A stretch of 30,865 nucleotides of DNA from Methanosarcinales archaeon (lineage in GTDB: Archaea; Halobacteriota; Methanosarcinia; DSM-18856; Methermicoccaceae), in NCBI GenBank assembly GCA_003661015.1, contig QMVI01000001.1, positions 1 through 30,865 of the forward strand. Reading direction: 5' to 3'. The notes under the pieces are model-generated. The model did no database searches, had not been told where the DNA came from, and was given only the letters and a program-made list of their open reading frames with translations. Made by a program: the position numbers and the translations under genes. Positions 16,516 through 24,172 of this stretch are shown here, in pieces (position 1 is the first letter of the stretch; each line of letters begins with the position of its first letter).

Positions 16516-19226
16516 CTCCCCAGCAGTGTTCTAATCACATCTTTCACTTCATCTACCGATGGTATCATATTCAGTTTTCCCTGAGCAAGTGTTTCATTCC
16601 CGCCCCCTCCCCCTCCAAATCTCTTGGCAAGCTCTCTCATCAACATGGAAGCGTTTATTGTGTCTCTGGGAGAAGCAATTACAGTCTTTCCATCCTTTCC
16701 AATCTCACACGCAACCACCTTATTCTCATTTGCCAGTTTTGTCGCCATTTTTATCATCTCTTGCATATCCGCAGTATCTTCAATTCCCACATACAACTTC
16801 ACACCCCCTACCTTTTCAATCTCGGGTGACTTGAGTTTTGATTTGAGCTCTGCTATCTCCTCCTTCAACCTCTTGACCTCCTTTCTCAACTCCTTCCATT
16901 CTTCAAAGAATCTGTTTGCAGTCTGCTCAAGCACATCTATCGGGACTGAAAACACTCTTGATGTCCTCTGAAGTATTGTATCTCTCCTCTGTATCTCGTT
17001 GATGGCAGCCATGCCAGCTGAAAATTCGAGTCTCTCAACTCCGTCTTGAATTCTTTCAGACCTTATCATTTTGATTGGACCAATCCTTCCAGTCTCCTCA
17101 CAGTGTATCCCACCACATGCCTCGACATCATCTCCTACCTTTACAATCCTGATTTTCTCGCCCGGTGGAACCCCACCCTGGTATATCGAAAAGCCGAACA
17201 TCTTCTCAGCTTCTGTTCTACCCATCCAGAAAATCTCGACTCCCCTGTCTTCCATCACGATTTCATTTGCCAGTTTTTCAATCTCAAGAAGCTCCTCTTC
17301 ACTGATTCGTTTGTAGTGGGATATGTCGAGTCTTGCTCTATCTTCGAGTTTCTGGGCACCAGCCTGCCACACATGTTTTCCCAGCACCTGTTTGGCAGCC
17401 CAATTTACTATGTGGGTGGCGGTATGATGTCTTGAGAGTGCTATTCTTCTTTCTCGATTCACAACTCCTTTAACAACCGTTCCCTTTGGTGGAATTTCAC
17501 CCGAGACAGTATGAACTATCACATTTTCATACATTTGAACATCCACAACCTCACATTTTCCTCCATCCCATCTCAAGGTTCCATGGTCTGCTGGCTGTCC
17601 ACCCCCCTCTGGATAGAAAAGTGTATGCTCAAGCACGACGTACTTATCAAAGGAATCGAGAACTTCTGATTCAAATTCGTAGTCGTTTGGTCTTTCATAA
17701 TATGTTCTTTTGGTTGAAGGGAGCCCTCTTATCCTATCGATATGTTCGAAGACCTTTATCTCCATCTTCTCCCTTGAGTGTCTCTCAGCAACCAGCGAAT
17801 AGAAGTTTGCTGGAACCTCCACCACAACATCATATTCATTTGCAACCTCTGAAACAATTTCAGGAGGAATTCCGTGTGTATCATACATATCTATCAGCTT
17901 TTCAGTTCCGATTCTTGTGTCTTTCTTCAGCATCCTTCTCAGCATCCCTCTTCCCCTTTCTATCGTCTCCTTGTATTTCTCCTCCTCTCTATAAAGAACT
18001 TCAAGCACAATGTCCCTCATTTCAAGAAGTTCTGGGAAGTCTTTTAGCGAAAGGAGATGAAGGTCAACTATCTCATAGAGTGGGACAGAGATTCCGAGTT
18101 CTTTCATCATCCTGAGTGTTCTTCTTATCACAAGCCTTGCAAGGTATCCTTCTTTTACATTGGATGGTACGATTCCATCACCCAGCATGAATGCAAGACA
18201 TCTTGTGTGGTCTGAGATTGCATTTGCAAGCTCTATTGGTCTCAGTATCTTTTCAAGCTCTTCAACATCTATCCCAATCTCGGATGCTATGTTTTTCCTC
18301 AATTTCGTGAGCTCAATTCGACCGCTGAGATCCATCGAGCCAGCGAGTCTCGCACTCATTGAGGTAATCTCCTCTGCTCTTTCGAGCTCGAGTCCAGCAT
18401 ATTCTGCAACCTTCTCAAGAACGTGTGGGAAAGTCGCTTCGTATATGGTTGAACAACCCTGAGAAGCCCATACCATTCTCTCAAGTCCGTAGCCAGTATC
18501 AACTATGTAGTTCTTCATCCTTCGGTATTTCTCCCCCTTTATCACAATATCCCCGTGCGGATGTACTTCAAGGTTCATGAACACGAGTGTGGCAATCTCA
18601 AGTCCACCGACAAGCACCTCAAGACAAGGACCTGCATTTCCACCTCCAGCCCATGGTTCTTCTTTGTATGTCACCTCCCCTTTTCGTATGCCGAGTGATT
18701 TCAGCAACTCATCACAGAGTGCAACAGTCTCTTCCTTCCAGTAAATCTCGTTTTCAGGATAGTTGAAGGCGTGATGTGCCATCATTTCAAATAGTGTGAG
18801 ATGTCTTCCACTCATCCCCACCGAGTCCAGGTCATCCAGTCGTATACAGGGCTGGGAGATGGTCAATGGGTTGGCTGGGGGAGGAACAAGCCCAGAGGTT
18901 ACGAATGGCTGAAAGTCTGCAATGGAAGCAATCGTCAGATATATATCATCTCTCCATCTCGCCACAACCGGATATCTTTCTATTCTCTTGTGATTCTTTT
19001 TCTCGAAAAATGAAAGATAGTATTCTCTCATTTCAGAGATTGTAAAAGGTTTTGAGAACATCGGATTATCTATAAACGAGTACGGGTCACATGGTGCATC
19101 TCCACATGTCTTTCTCTTCTCGTCTTGTGTCCAGAAAAACTTCCCGCACTTGGAACACTTCTTTCTCACGAAGTCGTGCTCTTTGAAATAGTTCAGGTCG
19201 TACTCGTCATCCATATTTCCAGACAT
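16512..19226 (-). CDS. alaS: Alanyl-tRNA synthetase (archaeal type)
   Basis: The enzyme charges tRNA(Ala). The 904-residue length is normal for archaeal AlaRS. Features in order: an N-terminal zinc-ribbon-like extension (CSKCGKFF followed by CGDAPC), class II catalytic core (RWRDDIYLTIASIADFQPF, PWAGGGNAGPC, GYGLERMVWASQG), tRNA-recognition helical region, editing domain (RHHTATHIV, then CGGIHCEETGRIG with zinc ligands), a coiled coil around ELRKEVKRLKEEIAELKSKL, and a glycine-rich C-Ala/DHHA1 end (FGGGGGGNETLAQGK). ATG at 19226 has no Shine-Dalgarno but has a TATA-like element 29 bases upstream. It is first in an operon with the RPA-like gene. Confidence 0.97.
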   Translation of the reverse strand: MSGNMDDEYDLNYFKEHDFVRKKCSKCGKFFWTQDEKRKTCGDAPCDPYSFIDNPMFSKPFTISEMREYYLSFFEKKNHKRIERYPVVARWRDDIYLTIASIADFQPFVTSGLVPPPANPLTISQPCIRLDDLDSVGMSGRHLTLFEMMAHHAFNYPENEIYWKEETVALCDELLKSLGIRKGEVTYKEEPWAGGGNAGPCLEVLVGGLEIATLVFMNLEVHPHGDIVIKGEKYRRMKNYIVDTGYGLERMVWASQGCSTIYEATFPHVLEKVAEYAGLELERAEEITSMSARLAGSMDLSGRIELTKLRKNIASEIGIDVEELEKILRPIELANAISDHTRCLAFMLGDGIVPSNVKEGYLARLVIRRTLRMMKELGISVPLYEIVDLHLLSLKDFPELLEMRDIVLEVLYREEEKYKETIERGRGMLRRMLKKDTRIGTEKLIDMYDTHGIPPEIVSEVANEYDVVVEVPANFYSLVAERHSREKMEIKVFEHIDRIRGLPSTKRTYYERPNDYEFESEVLDSFDKYVVLEHTLFYPEGGGQPADHGTLRWDGGKCEVVDVQMYENVIVHTVSGEIPPKGTVVKGVVNRERRIALSRHHTATHIVNWAAKQVLGKHVWQAGAQKLEDRARLDISHYKRISEEELLEIEKLANEIVMEDRGVEIFWMGRTEAEKMFGFSIYQGGVPPGEKIRIVKVGDDVEACGGIHCEETGRIGPIKMIRSERIQDGVERLEFSAGMAAINEIQRRDTILQRTSRVFSVPIDVLEQTANRFFEEWKELRKEVKRLKEEIAELKSKLKSPEIEKVGGVKLYVGIEDTADMQEMIKMATKLANENKVVACEIGKDGKTVIASPRDTINASMLMRELAKRFGGGGGGNETLAQGKLNMIPSVDEVKDVIRTLLGR

Positions 19227-19250
19227 GACAATACCTTAACAAACTTCAAG

Positions 19251-19260
19251 TAAATAAAAG
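19251..19260 (-). promoter_or_regulatory. TATA box of alaS
   Basis: The minus strand reads cttttattta, centred about 29 bases before the alaS ATG. This fits a leaderless transcript. The inverted repeat at 19262-19313 lies immediately upstream of it. Confidence 0.5.
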
Positions 19261-19261
19261 G

Positions 19262-19313
19262 AGGGGCAAAATGCCACAGAGGGGATGGATAGATTTTTAT
19301 GGCGTTTGCCCCT
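19262..19313. repeat. Near-perfect inverted repeat upstream of alaS
   Basis: The left arm aggggcaaaatgcca (19262-19276) pairs with the right arm tggcgtttgcccct (19300-19313): nine contiguous pairs, one bulge with a wobble pair, then four more, around a loop of 23 bases. It lies between the alaS TATA box and the TATA box of the small plus-strand gene. It could be a paired operator, a hairpin in an RNA from upstream, or a terminator-like remnant. Confidence 0.65.
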
Positions 19314-19331
19314 GATACAAAATTTCCAAAG

Positions 19332-19345
19332 CTTTATATATAAAG
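19332..19345 (+). promoter_or_regulatory. Palindromic TATA box before the small plus-strand gene
   Basis: The sequence ctttatatataaag is a perfect 14-base palindrome. A plus-strand transcript from it would begin near 19362-19366, giving a leader of about 50 bases to ATG 19414, or nearly none if GTG 19360 is used. Confidence 0.45.
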
Positions 19346-19413
19346 GTATCTCTGATTGAGTGTTTTGGCGTTTATGGCTTTGGCTTATTAACTTAAACAA
19401 AAAATTTACTTTC

Positions 19414-19617
19414 ATGAAGTGGCTTTGCATAACTAATAAAGTGCATAGAGAATTGAGAAATCTGGCTGAAGAAAGTAATATATGTATGGAGGCGTTGGGC
19501 AACATTTTACTCATCTTGAGTTTATGCAATGAAGACACAGTTAAGCAAGCGATAAGATTCATAAAACAGTGGGATTTGGGAGGAGCATCGAGATTGGAAA
19601 ATGAAAATAAGTTGTGA
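19414..19617 (+). CDS. Small protein of unknown function
   Basis: I do not recognise a named family. From ATG 19414 the product is 67 residues, beginning MKWLCITNKVHRELRNLAEE and continuing as helical, amphipathic sequence (ALGNILLILSLCNEDTVKQA) with a charged end. The opening 'x-W-x-x-I-T-x-x-V-H-x-x-L-x-x-L-A' resembles the first strand and helix of small ribbon-helix-helix-type regulators, but this is weak. Support for being real: a strong TATA palindrome upstream, codon use without rare stops, and a TGA that abuts the kae1 stop exactly (tgatca, no spacer). An in-frame GTG at 19360 could add 18 hydrophobic residues. No clear Shine-Dalgarno is seen. Confidence 0.5.
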   Translation: MKWLCITNKVHRELRNLAEESNICMEALGNILLILSLCNEDTVKQAIRFIKQWDLGGASRLENENKL

Positions 19618-20604
19618 TCACCAAACAACTTCGACCATCTCTGGTCTGAACCCCGGAATCACACCCGACTCCTCAAGGGGAGTTCTAATCCCTGCCAAGA
19701 ACATCTTCAGTCCGAGATAGGCTATCATCGTTCCATTGTCTCCCAAATATTTTTTCGCGGGTCTGTAGTATGATACACCCCTATCCTCACACATAATCGA
19801 GAGCATTTCCGACAGTCTATCATTAGCACCAACTCCCCCCACCAGCATAACCTCGTCAAGGGAAGTATGGGCGAGGGCTCTCTCACTGACCTCGGTTAGC
19901 ATTGCAAATGCCACCTCTTGGAGAGAGAAACAGACATCTTCGACTGGATTCTCCTTTACCGCTCTGAGTGCGGACGTCAGAAGTCCCGAGAATGCAAGAT
20001 CCATTCCCTTCACTGTGTATGGCAGTTCTATGTATTTTGATGACTTCTTTGCCAGCTCTTCTATCTTCGGTCCGCCAGGATGCGAGAGTCCAATCTCTCT
20101 TGCAAACTTGTCAAGTGCGTTTCCAAGCCCCACGTCTATTGTCTCTCCAAATATTCTGTATCTCTTCTGTTTCAGAGCAAGTATCTGGGTGTTTGCCCCG
20201 CTTGCATACACAATCAGTGGATTCTCTGCTCCAGTCTCCCATTTTCCAATCTCGATGTGTGCAATACAGTGGTTAACACCCACCAGTGGTTTTTTCAGAA
20301 GGAGAGAAAGTGTGCGTGATGCAGTTGCAACCACTCTTAAACATGGACCAAGTCCTGGACCCTGTGAGAATGCTATTGCATCTATCTCCTCTGCACTCAC
20401 CCTTTCAAAAACTCTCCTCAGCAAATCAGCTATGTGAGCAGAGTGGTGCTGTGCAGCTTCTCTTGGATGTATCCCTCCTCTTTCAGGGATGTATGGATGC
20501 GAAACCTCGCATATTTCCTCTGTTTCTCCATTTTCTTGTCTGACCACCCCCACACTCAGACTCCATGCTGTCCCTTCTATTCCAAGCACCACCACATCAT
20601 CCAA
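19618..20604 (-). CDS. kae1: Kae1, tRNA N6-threonylcarbamoyladenosine synthase subunit
   Basis: Kae1 is the catalytic subunit of the KEOPS complex that makes t6A at position 37 of ANN-decoding tRNAs. The 328-residue product has HSAHIADLL, FSQGPGLGPCLRV, the metal-binding HxxxH in NHCIAHIEIG, IVYASGANTQIL, GNALDKFAREIGLSHPGGP and MLVGGVGANDRL, all hallmark ASKHA-fold segments. It ends without a fused Bud32 kinase, which some archaea have. The start is TTG at 20604, overlapping the DUF116 gene by 8 bases; GTG codons a few positions later are possible. It is the last gene of a four-gene minus-strand run. Confidence 0.95.
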   Translation of the reverse strand: MDDVVVLGIEGTAWSLSVGVVRQENGETEEICEVSHPYIPERGGIHPREAAQHHSAHIADLLRRVFERVSAEEIDAIAFSQGPGLGPCLRVVATASRTLSLLLKKPLVGVNHCIAHIEIGKWETGAENPLIVYASGANTQILALKQKRYRIFGETIDVGLGNALDKFAREIGLSHPGGPKIEELAKKSSKYIELPYTVKGMDLAFSGLLTSALRAVKENPVEDVCFSLQEVAFAMLTEVSERALAHTSLDEVMLVGGVGANDRLSEMLSIMCEDRGVSYYRPAKKYLGDNGTMIAYLGLKMFLAGIRTPLEESGVIPGFRPEMVEVVW

Positions 20605-21259
20605 GCTCTTCTAAGACTTCATAGAACTCTCTCCAGTCCAGTAAAGTCTCAACACAACCATCTTTGGTGAGGGGAATACCTAATGTGGGTATGCCATAAG
20701 AACCGCACAATTCAAGTCCCTCTCTTACTTCACGGTTGCATGCAACTCCAATCACTCCCTTTATGTCATATTTCTTTATCATCCTCTTTATCACACTTGA
20801 GCCAGGTGCGATAAATACCTTGTATCCTTCTCTCTCACACAATTTCTTTGCCCTGCCTATCTCACACCTTCCACACCCTATACATTCAACGCCTTCTGGC
20901 GTCAGTCTTCCTGGGCACTCCTTTGACCTCAAACACTGAGGGAAAAATACAGCTCTTTTGTTTTTTGGAACTGCTTTGAGTCTTGGGAGTGATACTCTAT
21001 TCCTCAGTTCAATCCCTATTCTATCCACTGACAAGGAATCGATTGAGAACAGTCTGAGCGTTGGTCTAACCACCCCCTCAAGAACAGATATCCCAAAGAG
21101 CATGAGTCTTGGGAAGTAAACTTTTCCTCGCTTGAAGGACAGTGCGATTATGAGTGATATTAGAAAGGTGATTATGAAGAATATGACAAGTATTACGAGA
21201 ATCACAAATGCAACATCCACAACCGTTCTCCCTATTGCTGCATACACAAGTTCGTTCAT
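20597..21259 (-). CDS. DUF116 membrane-anchored cysteine-rich protein
   Basis: The 220-residue protein starts with one or two membrane segments (hydrophobic residues about 14-45), then a cytoplasmic domain with a dense Cys pattern (FPQCLRSKECPGRLT, CIGCGRCEIGRAKKLCE) and a conserved GYKVFIAPGSSVIKRMI and GVIGVACNREVREGLELC. This is the DUF116 family of methanogens and relatives; the cysteines suggest an Fe-S or zinc site. The biochemical role is not established. It overlaps the nucleotidyltransferase gene by 4 bases and kae1 by 8 bases, so all are translated from one message. Confidence 0.85.
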   Translation of the reverse strand: MNELVYAAIGRTVVDVAFVILVILVIFFIITFLISLIIALSFKRGKVYFPRLMLFGISVLEGVVRPTLRLFSIDSLSVDRIGIELRNRVSLPRLKAVPKNKRAVFFPQCLRSKECPGRLTPEGVECIGCGRCEIGRAKKLCEREGYKVFIAPGSSVIKRMIKKYDIKGVIGVACNREVREGLELCGSYGIPTLGIPLTKDGCVETLLDWREFYEVLEELG

Positions 21260-22215
21260 TTACACCCCTCCAAAAGAGTAAGTGACCTTATCCACTCCCC
21301 TTTAGCTTCCCGTGTCGTTCCCACAACGAGCTGAATCCCCTTTTCAGTCTCCTCAAGCATACCTCTTGCCTCGAGAATTTCTCCCTCAAAAACCTGCCCA
21401 GCATATGTATGCGTATAGGAGAGAACCCTATCAACCATGGGGTGCTCTATTTCAAAGACAGAGGGAGAATCGAACGCATATTTGGCGGACAGAACCATCC
21501 CTGTTATCGTCCTTTTTTCAACTTTCCGTCTGTACTTTGGAGGTTTGTACTCTCCTTCCCCCACATACAGGAGGTCGAAGTATGTGTCTTCCCACATTGC
21601 TCTGTTATACTTTCTCACTTCGTGTATAAGAAACTCTTGAAATCCTATTTCAGGCACTCTTTTTTTGTATATTTTCTGCCACACATCCTCTGGTATTGGT
21701 TTCAAATTTGGTCTGCTTTGATCGGTTGAAATAACTTCACTCAAAATTTCTCTTGCTCTCCACCACTCTTTCCCATATACGACCAAATCGATATCAGAAT
21801 TCGCCTGCGATAGCGATGTGAGTCTCGAGCCAGTAATTCCCATGCTCTTTCTTCGCACACCCATATCTTCAAGCGTGTCAATGAGTCTACTAACCTTTTC
21901 ATCCTCTTGACATACTCTTTCAAGTTCTTTTTCAGGTCTCAAATACTCTTGTATCTCGTCGTATGGAACAGCAAAAACATCGTATACCCAGCCGGGATGA
22001 TGTAGTTTCATGTACTCGAAAGCCTCTCCAGTCCCTAACTTTCTGTATCTGATACCTCTCTTTTTGTTCATCCTCTCCCCTTTCTCATCCGGGACATACC
22101 TCAACATCGCCCTAACACCCTCTCCCCCACCGTAGTACTCTTGTGGGACATAATCTACAACAGAGAACACAAGCCCGTCTTTGGTAAACAGGAAGTCCCT
22201 TATCCTCTGCTTCAT
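21256..22215 (-). CDS. Predicted archaeal nucleotidyltransferase-domain protein (COG1665-like)
   Basis: The 319-residue protein has a central polymerase-beta-type nucleotidyltransferase motif: ITGSRLTSLSQANSDIDLVV, the GS...DxD form with the two metal-binding Asp residues. The N-terminal part (RIRDFLFTKDGLVFSVVDYV) and the C-terminal beta-rich part (EHPMVDRVLSYTHTYAG) match uncharacterised archaeal proteins I associate with this family. The substrate is unknown. It begins 4 bases after the site-2 protease gene and its end overlaps DUF116, placing it in the S2P-kae1 operon. Confidence 0.75.
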   Translation of the reverse strand: MKQRIRDFLFTKDGLVFSVVDYVPQEYYGGGEGVRAMLRYVPDEKGERMNKKRGIRYRKLGTGEAFEYMKLHHPGWVYDVFAVPYDEIQEYLRPEKELERVCQEDEKVSRLIDTLEDMGVRRKSMGITGSRLTSLSQANSDIDLVVYGKEWWRAREILSEVISTDQSRPNLKPIPEDVWQKIYKKRVPEIGFQEFLIHEVRKYNRAMWEDTYFDLLYVGEGEYKPPKYRRKVEKRTITGMVLSAKYAFDSPSVFEIEHPMVDRVLSYTHTYAGQVFEGEILEARGMLEETEKGIQLVVGTTREAKGEWIRSLTLLEGCK

Positions 22216-22219
22216 GTTC

Positions 22220-23767
22220 TCACTTCATCAGATTTACATAAGGTCCAACAATCATGAGAACGATAGAGCCGAATATTATGTATGCGAACATGAGTGCAAG
22301 AAATTCCACCATCCTCTCTACTCTCTCCCTACACACAAATCGTTCGAGCAGTGTTGCAACAGAGTCACGAAACACATGTCCACCATCGAGGGGGACAGCT
22401 GGAAGGCAGTTGAATAATCCAACGTTGAAGTTTATCCATCCCGTCCAGAACAATGCTGAAGTAATCCACATATAGAGTTTTCCCCCCATTATAGGTTCAT
22501 ACAATTCGTTGAGAAGTCCTGTGAATCCCGTGAAACCACCAAGACCGAGTCCGCCCAGTATCGGTAGCGTAATGAGGAGGAGCCATCCCCCCAATGTGTC
22601 AAGTTGATGGGGTATTGATTTTAAAAGAGAGAGGTAGGAGTCTGCAGGAAACTCCATAAGCAAAAGCCCGAGTTTTCTTGCAGCAACATCATCCTGCACA
22701 TACACACCCATAAATCCTTTTCCATCTGCAGATGCGAGCTTGAACTCGAACATACCTCTATCAGTTATAACCTTCACTTTTTGTCCAGGTTTTGTACAGT
22801 TCATAAAATCTCTAAAATCTTCAACCCCTCTTATCTCTTTGTTGTCTATTTTCTTTATTATCATTCCACTCTTTATTCCCGCCTTTTGGGCAGGAGCTCC
22901 ATCCACCACTCCCCTGACTTTCATGCCATTTACATGCTCCTCTCTCGCAACCACAACACTCTCCATATCATCTACTCTGATTCGAACATTCTCCCCTTCC
23001 TGAACGTTTTCGAGTAGAGAATACACATCACTCAAAGAATACACCTCGACTCCGTTCACCTCTTTTACTACACCGATGTTCACACCAGCCAAATCGGCGG
23101 GAGAACCCTCCTCAACCCCAACTATCACAACATTATGGTTGGTGGGCGATATTCCATGAAGCATCGCAAAGAAAAGTGTGAAGGTTATCAGGGCAATCAC
23201 AAAGTTCGACATGACCCCTGCTGTTAGCACCCTCATTCTCTCTCTCCTCTTGGCAGAGAAGAGTTCATCCTCGTCAGGCTCAGCAAATCCACCTATCGGG
23301 ACAAGAAGTAGAAGCAAACCCATCGACTTTACTTTGATACCCTCAACCTTACAGAGTACAGCGTGCGAAACCTCATGAACCACGAGCGTTATGAAAAGTG
23401 CAATAAGACCATAGCCGAGAGGTATGAATTCATTCACACCAGGTATGAGCAGTATGTTTCTTGGTTCATTCAGTGCTGTAGGTTGTGGATGGGTTGTGAA
23501 GAAGATTATGTCAAAAGAGATCAGAATGAGTGTCATACACAGCATTCCAATTATCATAAGTGGAATGCCAAACTCTGCATATAGTTTCCAGAATCTTCTG
23601 TGGATTGCAAGTTTTTCGAGCAAATGTTGCCCCCTCTCAGTTCTTATCATCAAAAGAGGGCCATGTGCTGTGATTCCATATCTCTCGAGAACCCCTCTTC
23701 TTGATAGCTCTTTGACGATTGTCCAGTATGATACAAACACAGCCAGCACATACCACCAAACGTTCAT
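22220..23767 (-). CDS. Site-2 protease (M50) with PDZ domains
   Basis: This is an intramembrane zinc metalloprotease. The 515-residue product has N-terminal membrane segments, the HEVSH active-site motif near residue 131, a GGFAEPDEDELFSAKRRERM loop, two PDZ-like regions (around VGVEEGSPADLAGVNIGVV and VVDGAPAQKAGIKSGMIIKK), more membrane segments, and FNCLPAVPLDGGH with the third zinc ligand Asp. It ends in a further helix (MFAYIIFGSIVLMIV). GTG at 23770 precedes ATG at 23767; the ATG is chosen. A TATA-like element 29 bases upstream is shared with cutA on the other strand. The substrate is unknown. Confidence 0.93.
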   Translation of the reverse strand: MNVWWYVLAVFVSYWTIVKELSRRGVLERYGITAHGPLLMIRTERGQHLLEKLAIHRRFWKLYAEFGIPLMIIGMLCMTLILISFDIIFFTTHPQPTALNEPRNILLIPGVNEFIPLGYGLIALFITLVVHEVSHAVLCKVEGIKVKSMGLLLLLVPIGGFAEPDEDELFSAKRRERMRVLTAGVMSNFVIALITFTLFFAMLHGISPTNHNVVIVGVEEGSPADLAGVNIGVVKEVNGVEVYSLSDVYSLLENVQEGENVRIRVDDMESVVVAREEHVNGMKVRGVVDGAPAQKAGIKSGMIIKKIDNKEIRGVEDFRDFMNCTKPGQKVKVITDRGMFEFKLASADGKGFMGVYVQDDVAARKLGLLLMEFPADSYLSLLKSIPHQLDTLGGWLLLITLPILGGLGLGGFTGFTGLLNELYEPIMGGKLYMWITSALFWTGWINFNVGLFNCLPAVPLDGGHVFRDSVATLLERFVCRERVERMVEFLALMFAYIIFGSIVLMIVGPYVNLMK

Positions 23768-23789
23768 CACACCTACCTAAATGTATGTG

Positions 23790-23801
23790 TTATTAATATT
23801 T
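23790..23801. promoter_or_regulatory. Shared TATA-like element between the site-2 protease gene and cutA
   Basis: The sequence ttattaatattt is centred about 29 bases before the protease ATG (minus) and about 44 bases before the cutA ATG (plus), so cutA would have a leader of roughly 15 bases. Bidirectional use is inferred. Confidence 0.4.
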
Positions 23802-23839
23802 GGGAAATTTTTTATGGTATGGGTACGTGGTTGAAGTGA

Positions 23840-24172
23840 ATGCTTTCGGTTGTATACACCACCGCTCCAAGAAAGAATGCACTTGAGCTGGCGAGGGCGT
23901 TGGTTGAGAGGAAGTTGGCTGGATGTGTGAATGTGAATGTGTATGATATTGATATATCCTCGGTATATTGGTGGGGCGATAAGGTAGAGGAGGATGAGAA
24001 GTCTGGTCTGTTGATAAAAACAACTCCCGAATTGGTTGAGGATGTTGTGAAGGTTTTGAAGGAGTTGCATCTTTATGAGATACCCGTGATACTGTGCTGG
24101 GATGTTGAGGCAAAGATGGATTATGAGAAATTGCTGAGAGGTGTGGTTGTAAATGGAGAGGAGAGAGATTGA
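23840..24172 (+). CDS. cutA: CutA1-type divalent-ion tolerance protein
   Basis: The 110-residue protein has all CutA1 marks: SVVYTTAPRKNALELARALV at the start, KLAGCVNV, SVYWWGDKVEEDEKSGLLIK in the middle, and LHLYEIPVILCWDV near the end. CutA1 forms very stable trimers; its role in metal tolerance is documented mainly in bacteria and is uncertain in archaea. The Shine-Dalgarno is weak (GAAGTGA directly before the ATG). The 3' end overlaps the radical SAM gene by 20 bases, so the two are likely cotranscribed. Confidence 0.95.
   Translation: MLSVVYTTAPRKNALELARALVERKLAGCVNVNVYDIDISSVYWWGDKVEEDEKSGLLIKTTPELVEDVVKVLKELHLYEIPVILCWDVEAKMDYEKLLRGVVVNGEERD

Noticed and set aside
17046..18115. Several plus-strand open frames within alaS
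   Set aside because: They are shadows of the alaS coding sequence, rich in Ser/His/Pro, with no family resemblance.
19236..19628. A 130-codon minus-strand frame upstream of alaS
   Set aside because: It covers the inverted repeat and both TATA elements and would overlap the small plus-strand gene; it has no recognisable features.
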